64,000 bases of DNA, taken from Chitinophagaceae bacterium. GTDB lineage: Bacteria; Bacteroidota; Bacteroidia; Chitinophagales; Chitinophagaceae. The stretch is taken from NCBI GenBank assembly GCA_025449935.1, contig JANWIJ010000042.1, positions 1 through 64,000 of the forward strand, given 5' to 3'. Positions within the stretch are counted from its first letter, which is position 1. Each line of letters begins with the position of its first letter. Under the pieces are notes generated by a model. The model saw only the letters and a list, made by a program, of their open reading frames with translations. It had not been told where the DNA came from and did not search any database. This document shows positions 26,782 through 36,682 of the stretch, one piece after another. The position numbers were made by a program, and so were the translations under genes.

Positions 26782-28475
26782 ATTGATTGCCCCTCCCGGC
26801 GCATAGACTCCGTATTACTTGTCTTCTTATCCGTCAGCAGCAACAATTCGAACAGGATAACAACGGAGAGCTGTTCAAACCAGTATTCAATACAAAAAGC
26901 ACCCAGTAATAAAACCAATACCGGAAGCCCGAAAGTGAGTTGACGGCAGGATCTCAAAAAATAACCCGCATAAAATAACAGGAATGCAAATATTCCGGCC
27001 AAGCCATATTCGGATATTAACTGACCATAAGTGGAGTCTGGTGTGTTTTCTGCGGCGTGTTTGGGTTGTTCCTGGGAATGAAAATAAATATACAGGTACA
27101 GGTGATTATGCAGGAACGAAGGATGAATGTAGCGGTATTCCGACGGGTAACCGCCAGCGATACCCATGGAGGTAGTCTTAAAGGCAACCCGGGAAGAAAA
27201 ATGACCAGTCCCTGCTCCTGTCAGCAGTTTGCCGGGATGCTCTTTAAAAAAATCAATGATTTGAAGCAGGGCGGTCCATTTGCCCGGTTTGCTCCAGTTA
27301 TATTTTTTTTGCAGGCTATCCCTGGTGGCTGCCTGGAAATTTGCGAGCAAAAACCCGCTGTATTTAGTCACCTTCCCTGCCACCTTTTCTGATTCCTGGT
27401 ATTGAAAGAATGAACTATTGACTACCTGGCTGTCTTTCCCGAGCAATACCTGTTTATCCGGAAGATCATTTTCCACCGCGGGAGCCAGTCCGTGTGCCAG
27501 GTTATACCCGGCTTTTAGGGTGCTGACACTGTCGATGAAAAGAAGGGCCTTTTTCTTTTTTATTTCTTCAGCCGTCAGCAAACTATCGGGCTGTTTTTTT
27601 AACAGGTCTGCCGATACGGAATGTTTTGGTAAGTCATAGGTCAATCCCAGCATTTTGTAAACGAATCTCCCGGTGTATTCATTATTCTGCGGAGATATCC
27701 TGGCAGTAAATATGACGAGCAGGAAAAGCTGGACGATGATGATACTTTTCTGCAGCTTATCGCTCCGGGAAATAAATACAAACAGCAATACGAGCACCAG
27801 CATGATGTTGGTGAGATTACTGGCAATGATGAGCAGTCCCGGCATGGCAGCAAGTGACAGTATAAACTGTCGGCGGTACAAAAAATATATAACCGCCATG
27901 GCGCTGATCATAGCTGTAGTTACCGGGCTGTCAAAACTGATACCACTTATGAAGTCTCCGGTGCTTATATAGTACTGTTGGTTAAATCCTTTATACGTGT
28001 AAGGGTTGAACGTGCCGCACCTGATCATGATGGCAAGCAGATTCACAAAACAAGTGGCCGTATGTAATACAAAGAAAACCGCAATCGTATTGAATAACCG
28101 GCCTTGTTGTTCTTTTTGTACTATCCGGGAAAGATAATAGCCGGATGCCAGGCAGATTACCCACAGCATGATCCCCAGGGCTGCAGCCAGTGCCTGGTTT
28201 ATACCGCCGTTTTTTGGCTGGACCAGGTAATTGATGATGGCTATTGCGATCAGGGATAAATAAAAAAGGAGATGTTTTTGCCTGCGTAATTCTTTCAGTG
28301 AAAATTTCCGGTATTCCGAAACTGCAATAAAGAGGAATGCCAAAATCTTGATGACCAGTTTTACGTTGAGCAGCAGCAACAAAAAAAGTAAAAGCGTCCA
28401 GTTTACTTTTTTAGCCTGGTCAGTTAGTTTTTGAAAAAAATATTTCATGAGCGATATCCTGCTGCCGGGGTTCAT
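26778..28475 (-). CDS. Wzy-like polysaccharide polymerase / O-antigen ligase-type membrane protein
   Basis: I set the start at ATG 28475, which overlaps the flippase stop as ATGA, giving 565 residues; the longer ORF from 28862 runs through flippase coding sequence. About 10-12 membrane segments surround a very large periplasmic loop (roughly residues 270-470) containing TGAGTGHFSSRVAF and HPSFLHNHLYLYIYF, a Wzy_C-like G-x-G-x-G and His-rich motif. It most likely polymerises lipid-linked repeat units delivered by the adjacent Wzx. The loop is larger than usual. Confidence 0.72.
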   Translation of the reverse strand: MNPGSRISLMKYFFQKLTDQAKKVNWTLLLFLLLLLNVKLVIKILAFLFIAVSEYRKFSLKELRRQKHLLFYLSLIAIAIINYLVQPKNGGINQALAAALGIMLWVICLASGYYLSRIVQKEQQGRLFNTIAVFFVLHTATCFVNLLAIMIRCGTFNPYTYKGFNQQYYISTGDFISGISFDSPVTTAMISAMAVIYFLYRRQFILSLAAMPGLLIIASNLTNIMLVLVLLFVFISRSDKLQKSIIIVQLFLLVIFTARISPQNNEYTGRFVYKMLGLTYDLPKHSVSADLLKKQPDSLLTAEEIKKKKALLFIDSVSTLKAGYNLAHGLAPAVENDLPDKQVLLGKDSQVVNSSFFQYQESEKVAGKVTKYSGFLLANFQAATRDSLQKKYNWSKPGKWTALLQIIDFFKEHPGKLLTGAGTGHFSSRVAFKTTSMGIAGGYPSEYRYIHPSFLHNHLYLYIYFHSQEQPKHAAENTPDSTYGQLISEYGLAGIFAFLLFYAGYFLRSCRQLTFGLPVLVLLLGAFCIEYWFEQLSVVILFELLLLTDKKTSNTESMRREGQSI

Positions 28476-29908
28476 TTCCTTAGTTGGAAAAAATGAAGCA
28501 TATCTCTCCAATCGGATTTTCGTAACTGTTTGGTTGCCAGCAGTAGTAAACAAAATATGGGTAAGGCAACTCCCACGCGAACGGGAAGAGATCCGGATAT
28601 GATTATCGCAATAAACCCGCTGGCGGCTGCGGCCAGCAGGCAGGTAACAGGTGAAAGCCATGTTTCGCGGATGGCTGACAACGGGGAAACCCTCATATAG
28701 TTGATGTATTCGGCTATGGTAGCCAGTAGATAAATTGATGCAGCGCCCAGCGACGCGTATAAGGGAATAAATATAAGATCGCCGGCAAGGATAATGAGAA
28801 ATGTGATAAGGGTAATACGGAAAATTACTTTGAGGCGGTTTTGTGCCAGTTGTACCGACCACAAAATATTATTCATATATAAAAACGGAAGACAACAGGA
28901 GAGAATAAGAAAGACCTTTTCATTCACCGCGCCGTATTTGCCCGCGGTAATGCTGTCTATTAAAGGAGTCCAGACCAGGTTAAGTACAAGCGGTATAGAA
29001 GTGGCCAGGATCATTTCAGATCTTACGAGCAGGCTGAGCTGATTTTTTCTTTCCAGCAGGTCCTTGTTTGTATGCGTGCTGAAAAATTTTGATAACCGGC
29101 TCAGCAGGACAGGTGCCAGGATTAGCAAGGGGAATGGCGACAATTCGAAAACCTTGTAAGCAAAACTGTACTCAGCGGTTATTTCAGTTGTTGTAAAAAC
29201 CCCGAGGAGTATCCAGTCGATTCGCGCAATCGACGCATTTAAAATCACAGCACCTGCCAGCGGTAAAGATTCCCGCACCAACATAAAATAATCCCGGAGG
29301 CTATGCCGGGTGCTGATGTGTACTTTCAGCCTGTATTTTGCCAGGTAAAAACAGATGAGCAGCTCGGCCAGTGAAGAAGCGATGTAAATGACGAATATGT
29401 TTTCTATAGTGAGGGAGGCGAAAAGAATGATACAAAGCAGCCAGCTTGCCCTGACCAGGTTGGCCACGGATGACATGATTGCGAGGAACCTGAAATTCTC
29501 TTTCCCGTTTGCCAGTTGTTTGAACGGGGAGGAAAAAAAAGAGAGCAGGTGGCTGATGGCCAGGATCAGCAGGAGATCGTGTTTTTCAAAAAAGCCCGGG
29601 AAGAGGAAATTGCCGGCCAGCAGGAAGGCATAGAAGCAAGTGCCGGTGACCAGGATATGCCCGGAAAAAAGGGTTAGCAATTTCGCGGCATCATGACCCG
29701 CGGCCACTTTTCTCACCACTATTTGTTCTAATCTCAGGCTTAGTATGGTAGTGGCAAATGTCAGCACCGCCAATGACCAGTTCATTTCCCCATAGATGGA
29801 TTTATCAAGGTACCGGGAAGTGATAAAAAAAATGACCAGCCCCAGTAACAGGTTCAGGAAAACCTGGGCTGAACTGGCTGATATGTCCTTGATTAATTTG
29901 CGGCTCAT
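28472..29908 (-). CDS. Wzx-type lipid-linked oligosaccharide flippase
   Basis: 478 residues with about 12-14 membrane helices and the polysaccharide-biosynthesis (MATE/MVF superfamily) layout. It begins LIKDISASSAQVFLNLLLGLVIFF, typical of Wzx proteins, and has a conserved-type loop FAYKVFELSPFPLLILAPVL in the second half. It would flip undecaprenyl-PP-linked repeat units to the periplasm. It overlaps the polymerase start by four bases. Confidence 0.85.
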   Translation of the reverse strand: MSRKLIKDISASSAQVFLNLLLGLVIFFITSRYLDKSIYGEMNWSLAVLTFATTILSLRLEQIVVRKVAAGHDAAKLLTLFSGHILVTGTCFYAFLLAGNFLFPGFFEKHDLLLILAISHLLSFFSSPFKQLANGKENFRFLAIMSSVANLVRASWLLCIILFASLTIENIFVIYIASSLAELLICFYLAKYRLKVHISTRHSLRDYFMLVRESLPLAGAVILNASIARIDWILLGVFTTTEITAEYSFAYKVFELSPFPLLILAPVLLSRLSKFFSTHTNKDLLERKNQLSLLVRSEMILATSIPLVLNLVWTPLIDSITAGKYGAVNEKVFLILSCCLPFLYMNNILWSVQLAQNRLKVIFRITLITFLIILAGDLIFIPLYASLGAASIYLLATIAEYINYMRVSPLSAIRETWLSPVTCLLAAAASGFIAIIISGSLPVRVGVALPIFCLLLLATKQLRKSDWRDMLHFFQLRK

Positions 29909-29917
29909 GTAAGCAGG

Positions 29918-30955
29918 CTAACCTGTATTGCAGGCAAGTGAGGGTGGATTTCTTTCTCTTTCCAGCAGTTTATACAACCTGTTTTTTATTCTTTTTAATA
30001 AGGCGGGATAAACCGGTCTTAGCAGAATCTCTCTTTTGGAAGATACTGGCTGTATCCCCCTGAGTATGGTCGCAGCCCCGGCCAGGGGTTGATATTTATT
30101 TAATACCAGCTCACGCGCCTCTTTCAGGGCCTCTATCCGGCTTTCCCAGTCATCATGCTCCAGCTGGAACCGGATTTTTTTCATAGCCCCCGCGGAATCT
30201 GCTAAATCAATTTGAATAAAAGATTTTTCGGGAAAATACTGGCTGATGTTTTTACACCCAAAATAAACCGGTACGGTATAAGCCAGGAAACAATCATTTA
30301 TTTTTTCTGTAAAGTAATGCGGTTGTGAACAATTTTCAATGGCAATGCTGTAGCGGTAGGGGAGCAGCCCATCCATCTTATCGGGTAAAAAATGACGTTC
30401 TCTTCCAAAGAAATCAACCTGGGGAAAATGTTGTTCAAGTTTCTTAATAAAATCCAGGCGATGACGGTGTCCTTCAAGCTGCGTAAGGCCGGATGCAATA
30501 CAGGAGACCAGGCGGGTTTTTTGAGGAAGATCAAGGTTAGTCAGACCCTGGTGATCATAATCAAAATGCCATCCCAGGTATCCATGAGACTGGACCGTGT
30601 TGAGGGACTGTACCAGGGGTGAGTATACTTTATAGTATTGTTCCAGGTTCCTGAACATCCAGGGATGTTCGCTGATTATGCCGGGCTCCATCATAAAGGC
30701 GATCACTTTTTCAGGACAGCAGGATGCCCGGATATTTTCACCCGGGCTGTTAAATACCAGCAGGGCGTCGCATTCAGGCAGTATATCGGTCGTAAATGCA
30801 AATTCATCCCAATACGCAAAACGTTCATCACTATGCTGCGAGTATTTTTTTATCGTATTCAGCAAAGCCTCTTTTTTTTCAAAAGAAGCGCTGACACAGA
30901 CTATGAATTTGTCATTTATCATACCAGGAGCCTGCCCGATTTTAAATAAATACAA
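29918..30955 (-). CDS. GT10-family (alpha-1,3/1,4-fucosyltransferase-like) glycosyltransferase
   Basis: 345 residues. The C-terminal half matches the GT10 consensus: YRYSIAIENCSQPHYFTEKI followed by TVPVYFGCKNISQYFPEKSFI. GT10 enzymes transfer fucose from GDP-fucose to GlcNAc- or Glc-containing acceptors in an inverting reaction. An alternative start is Met12 (30922). No GDP-fucose synthesis genes (gmd, fcl) are present here, so the donor must be made elsewhere, or the enzyme uses another sugar. Confidence 0.82.
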   Translation of the reverse strand: MYLFKIGQAPGMINDKFIVCVSASFEKKEALLNTIKKYSQHSDERFAYWDEFAFTTDILPECDALLVFNSPGENIRASCCPEKVIAFMMEPGIISEHPWMFRNLEQYYKVYSPLVQSLNTVQSHGYLGWHFDYDHQGLTNLDLPQKTRLVSCIASGLTQLEGHRHRLDFIKKLEQHFPQVDFFGRERHFLPDKMDGLLPYRYSIAIENCSQPHYFTEKINDCFLAYTVPVYFGCKNISQYFPEKSFIQIDLADSAGAMKKIRFQLEHDDWESRIEALKEARELVLNKYQPLAGAATILRGIQPVSSKREILLRPVYPALLKRIKNRLYKLLERERNPPSLACNTG

Positions 30956-30988
30956 TAGTACCGCTGAGTTTTAATATGATGCGGTTTT

Positions 30989-32128
30989 TCATACAGCAGC
31001 AGCAGCGGGCTGAACAACCAGTTTCTTAATTCCACAGGCACCCAGCATCAGGTATTCGTAGTCATCGGTTATTTTTTCCTGGTTATAGATCATCCTGATC
31101 TTGTCCAGGTTTATCTTTTTCCATTTTTCAATGACAGAAACCGTCTTCGGGAAACTAATGACGGCTGCAATATCCGCGATATTATGAAAATAGTCGGCCT
31201 CCTGCTGCAGGACAGCCCGGTTAAACCGGTTGTTATGTGCGGCAATCCGGCAGCCGCAGGCCATTGCCTCCAGTAAAGAAGGATTTGTACCACCCACCGT
31301 ATGACCATGGAAATACAACGAAGAATAATAGCGCAGGTTATCCAGTTCCACCTGGTTATATATTGCATCCGAGAATTTTATCCGCGGATCCCTGTATTTA
31401 GCGGTGATGTATTTGCCGAATTGGTTAGTAATATTCCCGATGATAAAAAGGGGATAGCAGTGTTTGGAAGCGAGGTGTCCGTCAATGATCATTTCGACGC
31501 TATTTTCAGGCTCCATCCTGGTGATCATGAGGAAATACTGGTTGGGGCGGAGATGATACTTGTCCAGGATGGAAATATCAGGTTGTGTGAAAGGAACTGC
31601 CCCGTAGGGAATATAAACCGGTTTTCTTCCATAGGTGGCCGAAATATATTCCTGTACGCCCGGTGAGTCTGCGATCATGACCTGCGCATTTTTGGCAGCC
31701 AGTGATTCTGCCCATCGCAGGAACCGTTTCACCGGCTTATTGTATTTTGTCCGTTGCCACTCCATGCCGTCCATGTTCACAATATTCACCGTTTTTTTTG
31801 GCCATCGCCAGTACCAGACCGAATCACTGGTGTAACCCAGGTGGAGCAATATGTCAAAATTCCTTTTGCGGGCGTCATTGATGCAATTCAGGTCATACGC
31901 GAATTGACCGGCGGTACCCAGTTTGTTTTCGAGGTCGGTGCAGTGAATGATATGAACCCCATTCCACGCTTTCTCTTTATAAGGATGGAGGCTGGAATTA
32001 TACACCGATACCCGGTGACCGCGCTGTACGAGATCATAGGATAAATGCTCGGCAAACTGTTCAAAACCACCGTAGTGGTTGGGAATTCCTCTTGTACCTA
32101 AAATACCAATGTCTAATTTTTTCATCAT
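30989..32128 (-). CDS. DUF1972/GT4 rhamnosyltransferase-like glycosyltransferase
   Basis: 379 residues. It starts LDIGILGTRGIPNHYGGFEQFAEHL, the hallmark of the DUF1972 N-terminal domain found on rhamnosyl- and related transferases. The C-terminal GT4 domain contains the donor signature GHTVGGTNPSLLEAMACGCRI. It overlaps the upstream GT4 gene by four bases (ATGA). The sugar specificity is a family-based guess. Confidence 0.87.
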   Translation of the reverse strand: MMKKLDIGILGTRGIPNHYGGFEQFAEHLSYDLVQRGHRVSVYNSSLHPYKEKAWNGVHIIHCTDLENKLGTAGQFAYDLNCINDARKRNFDILLHLGYTSDSVWYWRWPKKTVNIVNMDGMEWQRTKYNKPVKRFLRWAESLAAKNAQVMIADSPGVQEYISATYGRKPVYIPYGAVPFTQPDISILDKYHLRPNQYFLMITRMEPENSVEMIIDGHLASKHCYPLFIIGNITNQFGKYITAKYRDPRIKFSDAIYNQVELDNLRYYSSLYFHGHTVGGTNPSLLEAMACGCRIAAHNNRFNRAVLQQEADYFHNIADIAAVISFPKTVSVIEKWKKINLDKIRMIYNQEKITDDYEYLMLGACGIKKLVVQPAAAAV

Positions 32129-33204
32129 GATATTGCTTTTTTATAAGATTCTGCGGTAATTGCTGCCGCTTTTTGCCAGGTATAATCATGTAAAATTCTC
32201 TCCTGTAATTCTGCATGGCCTGTATGTTTAGAGGCCGACTCAATGGCGTTGAATATTGATTCCGGGCTGCCGGGATCACAATAGAAAGCATCATTCCTGA
32301 AATATTCCCGGGTATAGCCTTTTTCGGTGATGGCGATATTGCAGCCCATGGCCGCTGCTTCGAGAGAAGAAAGACCACAGGTTTCAAACCAGCTTGGCAG
32401 GGCATGCACTTTTGCTTCTTTATAATAATTAAGCAATGTTTCCTGCGGTAAATATTCGCGGAAGTGTATATTTTTTGCCGCTATTTTCTTACAGGCATTA
32501 AAGTATCCTTTCTGGTTGGGTGCCGGTGAACCGGCCAGCATGAGCGTATAGGAAGAATTGTTCAGGGCTTTGATCAGGTTTAGCTGGTTTTTAATTCCCT
32601 CGATCCGGGCGGCACAAAGAATAAATTTTTCATCTTTCTTCGTGTTGGCATCAGGGGAAAACAGGGCAGTATCAATCCCGTTGGGAACCACTACATAGGC
32701 TGTTGCTGTGCCATATAACTCTGCCAGTTTGCGGTATTCTGTTTCTGAATTCGGCAACAGGATGGATGCTTTCTGTAATATTTCCCGGATGCTTTTCCGC
32801 TGTCCTTTCCAGATATAAGATTTACTTTTTAAACTGTCTTTGCCTTTTACCCATCGGGCAAAGGTTTTGATATACTCGTTCCTGTTTGCAGAAAATTGGC
32901 GCAACAGCATTCCGGACAAACCTTTCCGCTGGCTCCTGTCATACTCACTGTAATCGACGAGTACCGGTGAGAGTACAAATGGCTTTTTTGTTTTGCCGAG
33001 GTGGTACAGGATATCTGCCGGCCGGATAATATTAATGAAGTGAAGCAGGTCATACTTCCGGTAATTAATCTCTTCGCTGGTCAGCAATACATCCACATCA
33101 ATTTCCAGCTTCCGCAGGGACCTTGCAGTTTGCAAAACCTGGATAGTATCACCACCGGGGGCAGTATATAGCGTGGATCTGGTAATGAAGGCTGTTTTCA
33201 TCAC
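32125..33204 (-). CDS. GT4-type glycosyltransferase, first gene of the 11-gene operon
   Basis: 359 residues, GT-B fold. N-terminal TLYTAPGGDTIQVLQTARSL is typical of GT4 acceptor domains. The C-terminal domain has CAARIEGIKNQLNLIKAL and LPSWFETCGLSSLEAAAMGCNI. It heads a continuous minus-strand series down to 20067 in which nearly all genes overlap, so translation coupling is likely across the set. The 180-bp region upstream separates it from the divergent epimerase gene. Confidence 0.87.
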   Translation of the reverse strand: MMKTAFITRSTLYTAPGGDTIQVLQTARSLRKLEIDVDVLLTSEEINYRKYDLLHFINIIRPADILYHLGKTKKPFVLSPVLVDYSEYDRSQRKGLSGMLLRQFSANRNEYIKTFARWVKGKDSLKSKSYIWKGQRKSIREILQKASILLPNSETEYRKLAELYGTATAYVVVPNGIDTALFSPDANTKKDEKFILCAARIEGIKNQLNLIKALNNSSYTLMLAGSPAPNQKGYFNACKKIAAKNIHFREYLPQETLLNYYKEAKVHALPSWFETCGLSSLEAAAMGCNIAITEKGYTREYFRNDAFYCDPGSPESIFNAIESASKHTGHAELQERILHDYTWQKAAAITAESYKKAIS

Positions 33205-33383
33205 TATTTTGGAACGATGAACCGGTTTTGATTATTCAAATCGGGTAAAAATTGAAATAAGCAGCCTCGGCGCAAATAAAAATCCGGAATCTCCAGTTGG
33301 CATAGGAATAAGGTCAGCTTTTTCCGCGTTCCTGACGACGGGTGGAGGGAAAAATTATCATTATCTTGCTTTGATTTAAGAGC

Positions 33384-34358
33384 ATGAAGCATTATGTTGT
33401 TACCGGTGGCGCGGGATTCATTGGCAGCCACCTTATCAAAAGTTTACTCACTATTACTTCGGGTATAAAGATTACCTGTATTGATAACCTCGATCCCTTT
33501 TACCCGGCTGAACTGAAACAACTCAATATCGGGGATATAAAGACTGCGCCGGGTTTCCGGTTTCTCAAGCTGGATATTGCCGCTACTCCTCCGGGAGAAC
33601 TGGCTGAACTTATAAAGGAACCGGTTGATGTGATTGTTCACCTGGCGGCAAAGGCGGGGGTGCGACCCAGCATCCTGGATCCATTGGCTTACCAGCGGAC
33701 AAATATTACAGGTCTTCAGCACATGCTGGATTTTGCAAAATCAAAAAATTGCAGGCAGTTTATTTTTGCTTCCAGCAGTAGTGTGTATGGCGTGAACGAT
33801 CACTACCCGTGGAAAGAAGATGAAAGGCTGATGCCCATCAGCCCCTATGCAATGACCAAACTGGCCGGGGAAATGCTCGGTCATGTCTACCATAAATTAT
33901 ATGATATCCGCTTTATCGCTCTAAGATTCTTTACTGTTTATGGACCAGCGCAGCGACCCGACCTGGCCATCCATAAGTTTACGAAAGCCATTCTCAAAGG
34001 TGAACCCATTCCCATGTATGGAGATGGGAATACGAGCCGGGATTATACATTCGTGGCTGATACGGTGCAGGGTATCCTTGGCGCCATAGAATACACAACC
34101 ACTGGTTTCGAAATAATCAACCTGGGAAATAACCAGGCGGTTTCCTTGAAGGAATTGATACATGCAATTGAACAGGTAACGGGGAAAAAAGCTATTATTG
34201 AACAACAGGATGAGCAACCGGGGGATGTGGCTAAAACGTTTGCTGATATTGGCAAAGCAAAAAAACTACTGGGTTACAACCCGGAGACGGGATTCAGGGA
34301 AGGATTGGAAAAATTCTATGGCTGGTTTTTGGAAAACAGGGAATTATTGTTGAAGTAA
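33384..34358 (+). CDS. NAD-dependent nucleotide-sugar epimerase/dehydratase (UDP-glucuronate 4-epimerase-like)
   Basis: 324-residue extended short-chain dehydrogenase. The NAD-binding motif is TGGAGFIGSHL at the N-terminus; the catalytic triad is in FASSSSVYG and Y155-x3-K159 (YAMTK). IDNLDPFYPAELKQLNI resembles the loop in UDP-glucuronate 4-epimerases, so UDP-GlcA to UDP-GalA conversion is the best guess, with a GalE-type or dehydratase activity as alternatives. Divergent from the glycosyltransferase operon, it probably supplies one donor sugar. It ends four bases from the convergent GT2 gene. Confidence 0.83.
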   Translation: MKHYVVTGGAGFIGSHLIKSLLTITSGIKITCIDNLDPFYPAELKQLNIGDIKTAPGFRFLKLDIAATPPGELAELIKEPVDVIVHLAAKAGVRPSILDPLAYQRTNITGLQHMLDFAKSKNCRQFIFASSSSVYGVNDHYPWKEDERLMPISPYAMTKLAGEMLGHVYHKLYDIRFIALRFFTVYGPAQRPDLAIHKFTKAILKGEPIPMYGDGNTSRDYTFVADTVQGILGAIEYTTTGFEIINLGNNQAVSLKELIHAIEQVTGKKAIIEQQDEQPGDVAKTFADIGKAKKLLGYNPETGFREGLEKFYGWFLENRELLLK

Positions 34359-34362
34359 TTAA

Positions 34363-35331
34363 TTACATGGTCACTTCACTGCTGTGATTTATTTCCCTTT
34401 TTGCATGATAGATCTTCCTGACTGTGTAGGTTTTCTTGTTCTGAGACTCAAAATATGTTCTGGTATTTATGTCGGCTACAATACCGATCGTGATAAACTG
34501 TATGCCGCCTATCAGTAAAATCAGTCCCAGGATCAGCAGGGGTTTCCCGCCAATATCGTTACCCATGATTTTTAACACCAGCAGGTATATGTTTATCAGC
34601 AGGCCAATCCCAAAACTCACAAAACCGATGGGACCAAACAGATGCATGGGCTTTTGCATATACTTACGCATAAATACCATCAGCACCAGGTCACTCATTA
34701 CCTTAAAAGTCCGGTTGATGCCATATTTGCTTTTGCCGTGTATTCGTGCGTGGTGTTTTACATCCACCTGCGTGATCCTGGCTCCCTGTAATTTTGCCAG
34801 CACTGGTATGAAACGATGCAATTCCCCGTACAAACCAAGTTCTTCGGCAATCTCCCGCTTGAATATCTTTAATGTGCAGCCATAGTCTTTAATATATACC
34901 CCCGTCATCCGGCGGATAAGCGAATTGGCAATTTTGCTCGGGATTTTCCTGAGTATGAAACCATCTTTCCGGTTTTTCCGGTTTCCGGCTACCACATCCC
35001 AGTCTTCCTTTTTTAATAAGTCAAGCATGGCAGGTATATCGGTCGGGTCATTTTGCAGGTCACCATCGAGGAGGGCAATAAACCTGCCGCGGGAATGATC
35101 AATACCGGCGGTCATGGCCGTGCTTTGTCCATAATTTTTTCTCAGTTCAACCAGCACGGTACGGTCATCAGCATGTTCAAGAACTTGTTGTTTGGTCTTA
35201 TCGGTTGAACCGTCATCTACAAGCACTACCTCGTAATCAATACCACCCAGTGCGGAACGTACTGCGTCCAGCAGGGGTTTGATATTCTCTTCTTCATCCA
35301 TCACCGTAATGACAACCGATAATTCCCGCAT
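34363..35331 (-). CDS. Polyprenyl-phosphate glycosyltransferase (GtrB/DPM1-like GT2)
   Basis: 322 residues. GT2 domain with LSVVITVMDEEENI, VDDGSTDKT and LLDGDLQND (D-x-D), followed by two C-terminal membrane helices (FGPIGFVSFGIGLLINIYLL and LLILGLILLIGGIQFI). This matches GtrB, ArnC and DPM-type enzymes, which make undecaprenyl-phosphate-linked sugars for periplasmic transfer. It lies next to the sugar epimerase but on the opposite strand. Confidence 0.88.
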   Translation of the reverse strand: MRELSVVITVMDEEENIKPLLDAVRSALGGIDYEVVLVDDGSTDKTKQQVLEHADDRTVLVELRKNYGQSTAMTAGIDHSRGRFIALLDGDLQNDPTDIPAMLDLLKKEDWDVVAGNRKNRKDGFILRKIPSKIANSLIRRMTGVYIKDYGCTLKIFKREIAEELGLYGELHRFIPVLAKLQGARITQVDVKHHARIHGKSKYGINRTFKVMSDLVLMVFMRKYMQKPMHLFGPIGFVSFGIGLLINIYLLVLKIMGNDIGGKPLLILGLILLIGGIQFITIGIVADINTRTYFESQNKKTYTVRKIYHAKREINHSSEVTM

Positions 35332-35425
35332 AATTGTAATTATTCGGTCAAAGGTACAGGATAAACCGACGGCAAATCAGGAGTTGCTGCGCAGCATTTT
35401 TTACCGGGCTGTGCCGCCGTTGCAA

Positions 35426-36682
35426 TTACAGTACCCCTGCCAGCTCCAAACTTTTTCTCTTCAGCTTACGGAGTTCAAGGTCTTCAATTACAGGATCAGG
35501 AGCCAGGATAAGTGAAACATTGTTTTCCTTCCACCATTCGGCAGATTTTAATTCCCGGTGTGAAATGACCCCCACCAGGTACTCCCGTCCTTCCCGGGCA
35601 TGCCATTCTTCAATCCATTCAAATCGTTCCCGGGGAATGACCGACGCATCATCAAAACTGATATATACCCGCAGGAAAAAATCATTACTCAATTCATGTG
35701 GCAGGTGATGATTTAGTTTTTTATACTCATATTTATAATGGTACCGGAGGGCGGATATATCGCTCAGTATAGCCGACGCGGTGGGAAAACTGCCGGCACC
35801 CTTTCCATAGAAAAATTGTTTATCCGCAAACGCACTTTCAATCACCACCCCGTTGTATTCATTTTTTACAAGTGCGAGGGGATCGTCCTGTTTTACAAAC
35901 TGCGGTAAAACAAAGGCAGCTACTTTGCCATTTTTTAGTTTCTGTGCCTGTGCCACCAGCTTAATCTCCTGCCTTTTTGCGCGGGCAACCTCCGCATCGG
36001 CGGCATGGATATGCTGAATGCCGCTAAACAATATGGATGCAGGCCGTTCCATGATACCATAGGCATGCGTCAGCAGGAAAGTCCATTTGTTTACAGCATC
36101 ATAACCTTCCACATCCAGCTGCGGGTTCCTTTCCGCGAAACCCGCCTGTTGCGCCAGTAGCAATGCCTGTTTGAAATCAAGACCTTCTTCAAATATTTTG
36201 GTGAGAATAAAATTGGTAGAGCCATTTACAATTGCTTTTATCGAATGCAGCAGGTCGTTATCATAGTATTCTTCCAGGTTCCGGATTACCGGGATAGAAG
36301 CACAGGCCGCAGACTCGTACAGGAACGACCTCCCTGTTTGCTGCTGCAGCTCCAGTAATTCCGGCAAATGCCCGGCTATCATTTTTTTACTGGCACTTAC
36401 CACATCCTTTCCATTTTTCAATGCGGTGCTTACAATGGTAAATGCGGCGTCTGCATCATCAATTACTTCTACGATTACATTGATGTCCCGGTCATTCAAT
36501 AAGTCATACTTGTCAGCCGTAAATAAAGAGGCGGGTCCATTCCTTTTCTTCCCGTAATTTTTTATACAGACTTTTTTAATGCGGGCATTGAGTGAGGGAG
36601 TTTGTTGCAGCACCCTGTACAGGCCTTCACCCACCACACCAAATCCAAAGAGACCAATCGTTAATTGTTTATGCGTTTCCAT
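35426..36682 (-). CDS. hom: Homoserine dehydrogenase
   Basis: 418 residues. The NAD(P)-binding Rossmann motif is IGLFGFGVVGEGL; the catalytic core includes ESAACASIPVIRNLEEYY and VNGSTNFILTKIFEEG, conserved in homoserine dehydrogenases (aspartate-semialdehyde to homoserine). QAGFAERNPQLDVEGYDA matches the family's substrate segment. It is monofunctional, without a fused aspartokinase. It begins at the stop of the cystathionine synthase gene and is therefore under the same SAM riboswitch, feeding methionine synthesis. Confidence 0.93.
   Translation of the reverse strand: METHKQLTIGLFGFGVVGEGLYRVLQQTPSLNARIKKVCIKNYGKKRNGPASLFTADKYDLLNDRDINVIVEVIDDADAAFTIVSTALKNGKDVVSASKKMIAGHLPELLELQQQTGRSFLYESAACASIPVIRNLEEYYDNDLLHSIKAIVNGSTNFILTKIFEEGLDFKQALLLAQQAGFAERNPQLDVEGYDAVNKWTFLLTHAYGIMERPASILFSGIQHIHAADAEVARAKRQEIKLVAQAQKLKNGKVAAFVLPQFVKQDDPLALVKNEYNGVVIESAFADKQFFYGKGAGSFPTASAILSDISALRYHYKYEYKKLNHHLPHELSNDFFLRVYISFDDASVIPRERFEWIEEWHAREGREYLVGVISHRELKSAEWWKENNVSLILAPDPVIEDLELRKLKRKSLELAGVL

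Noticed and set aside
26778-28862. Long 694-codon version of the polymerase ORF
   Set aside because: The first 129 codons lie inside the upstream flippase gene in another frame; the ATGA-coupled start at 28475 is more reasonable.
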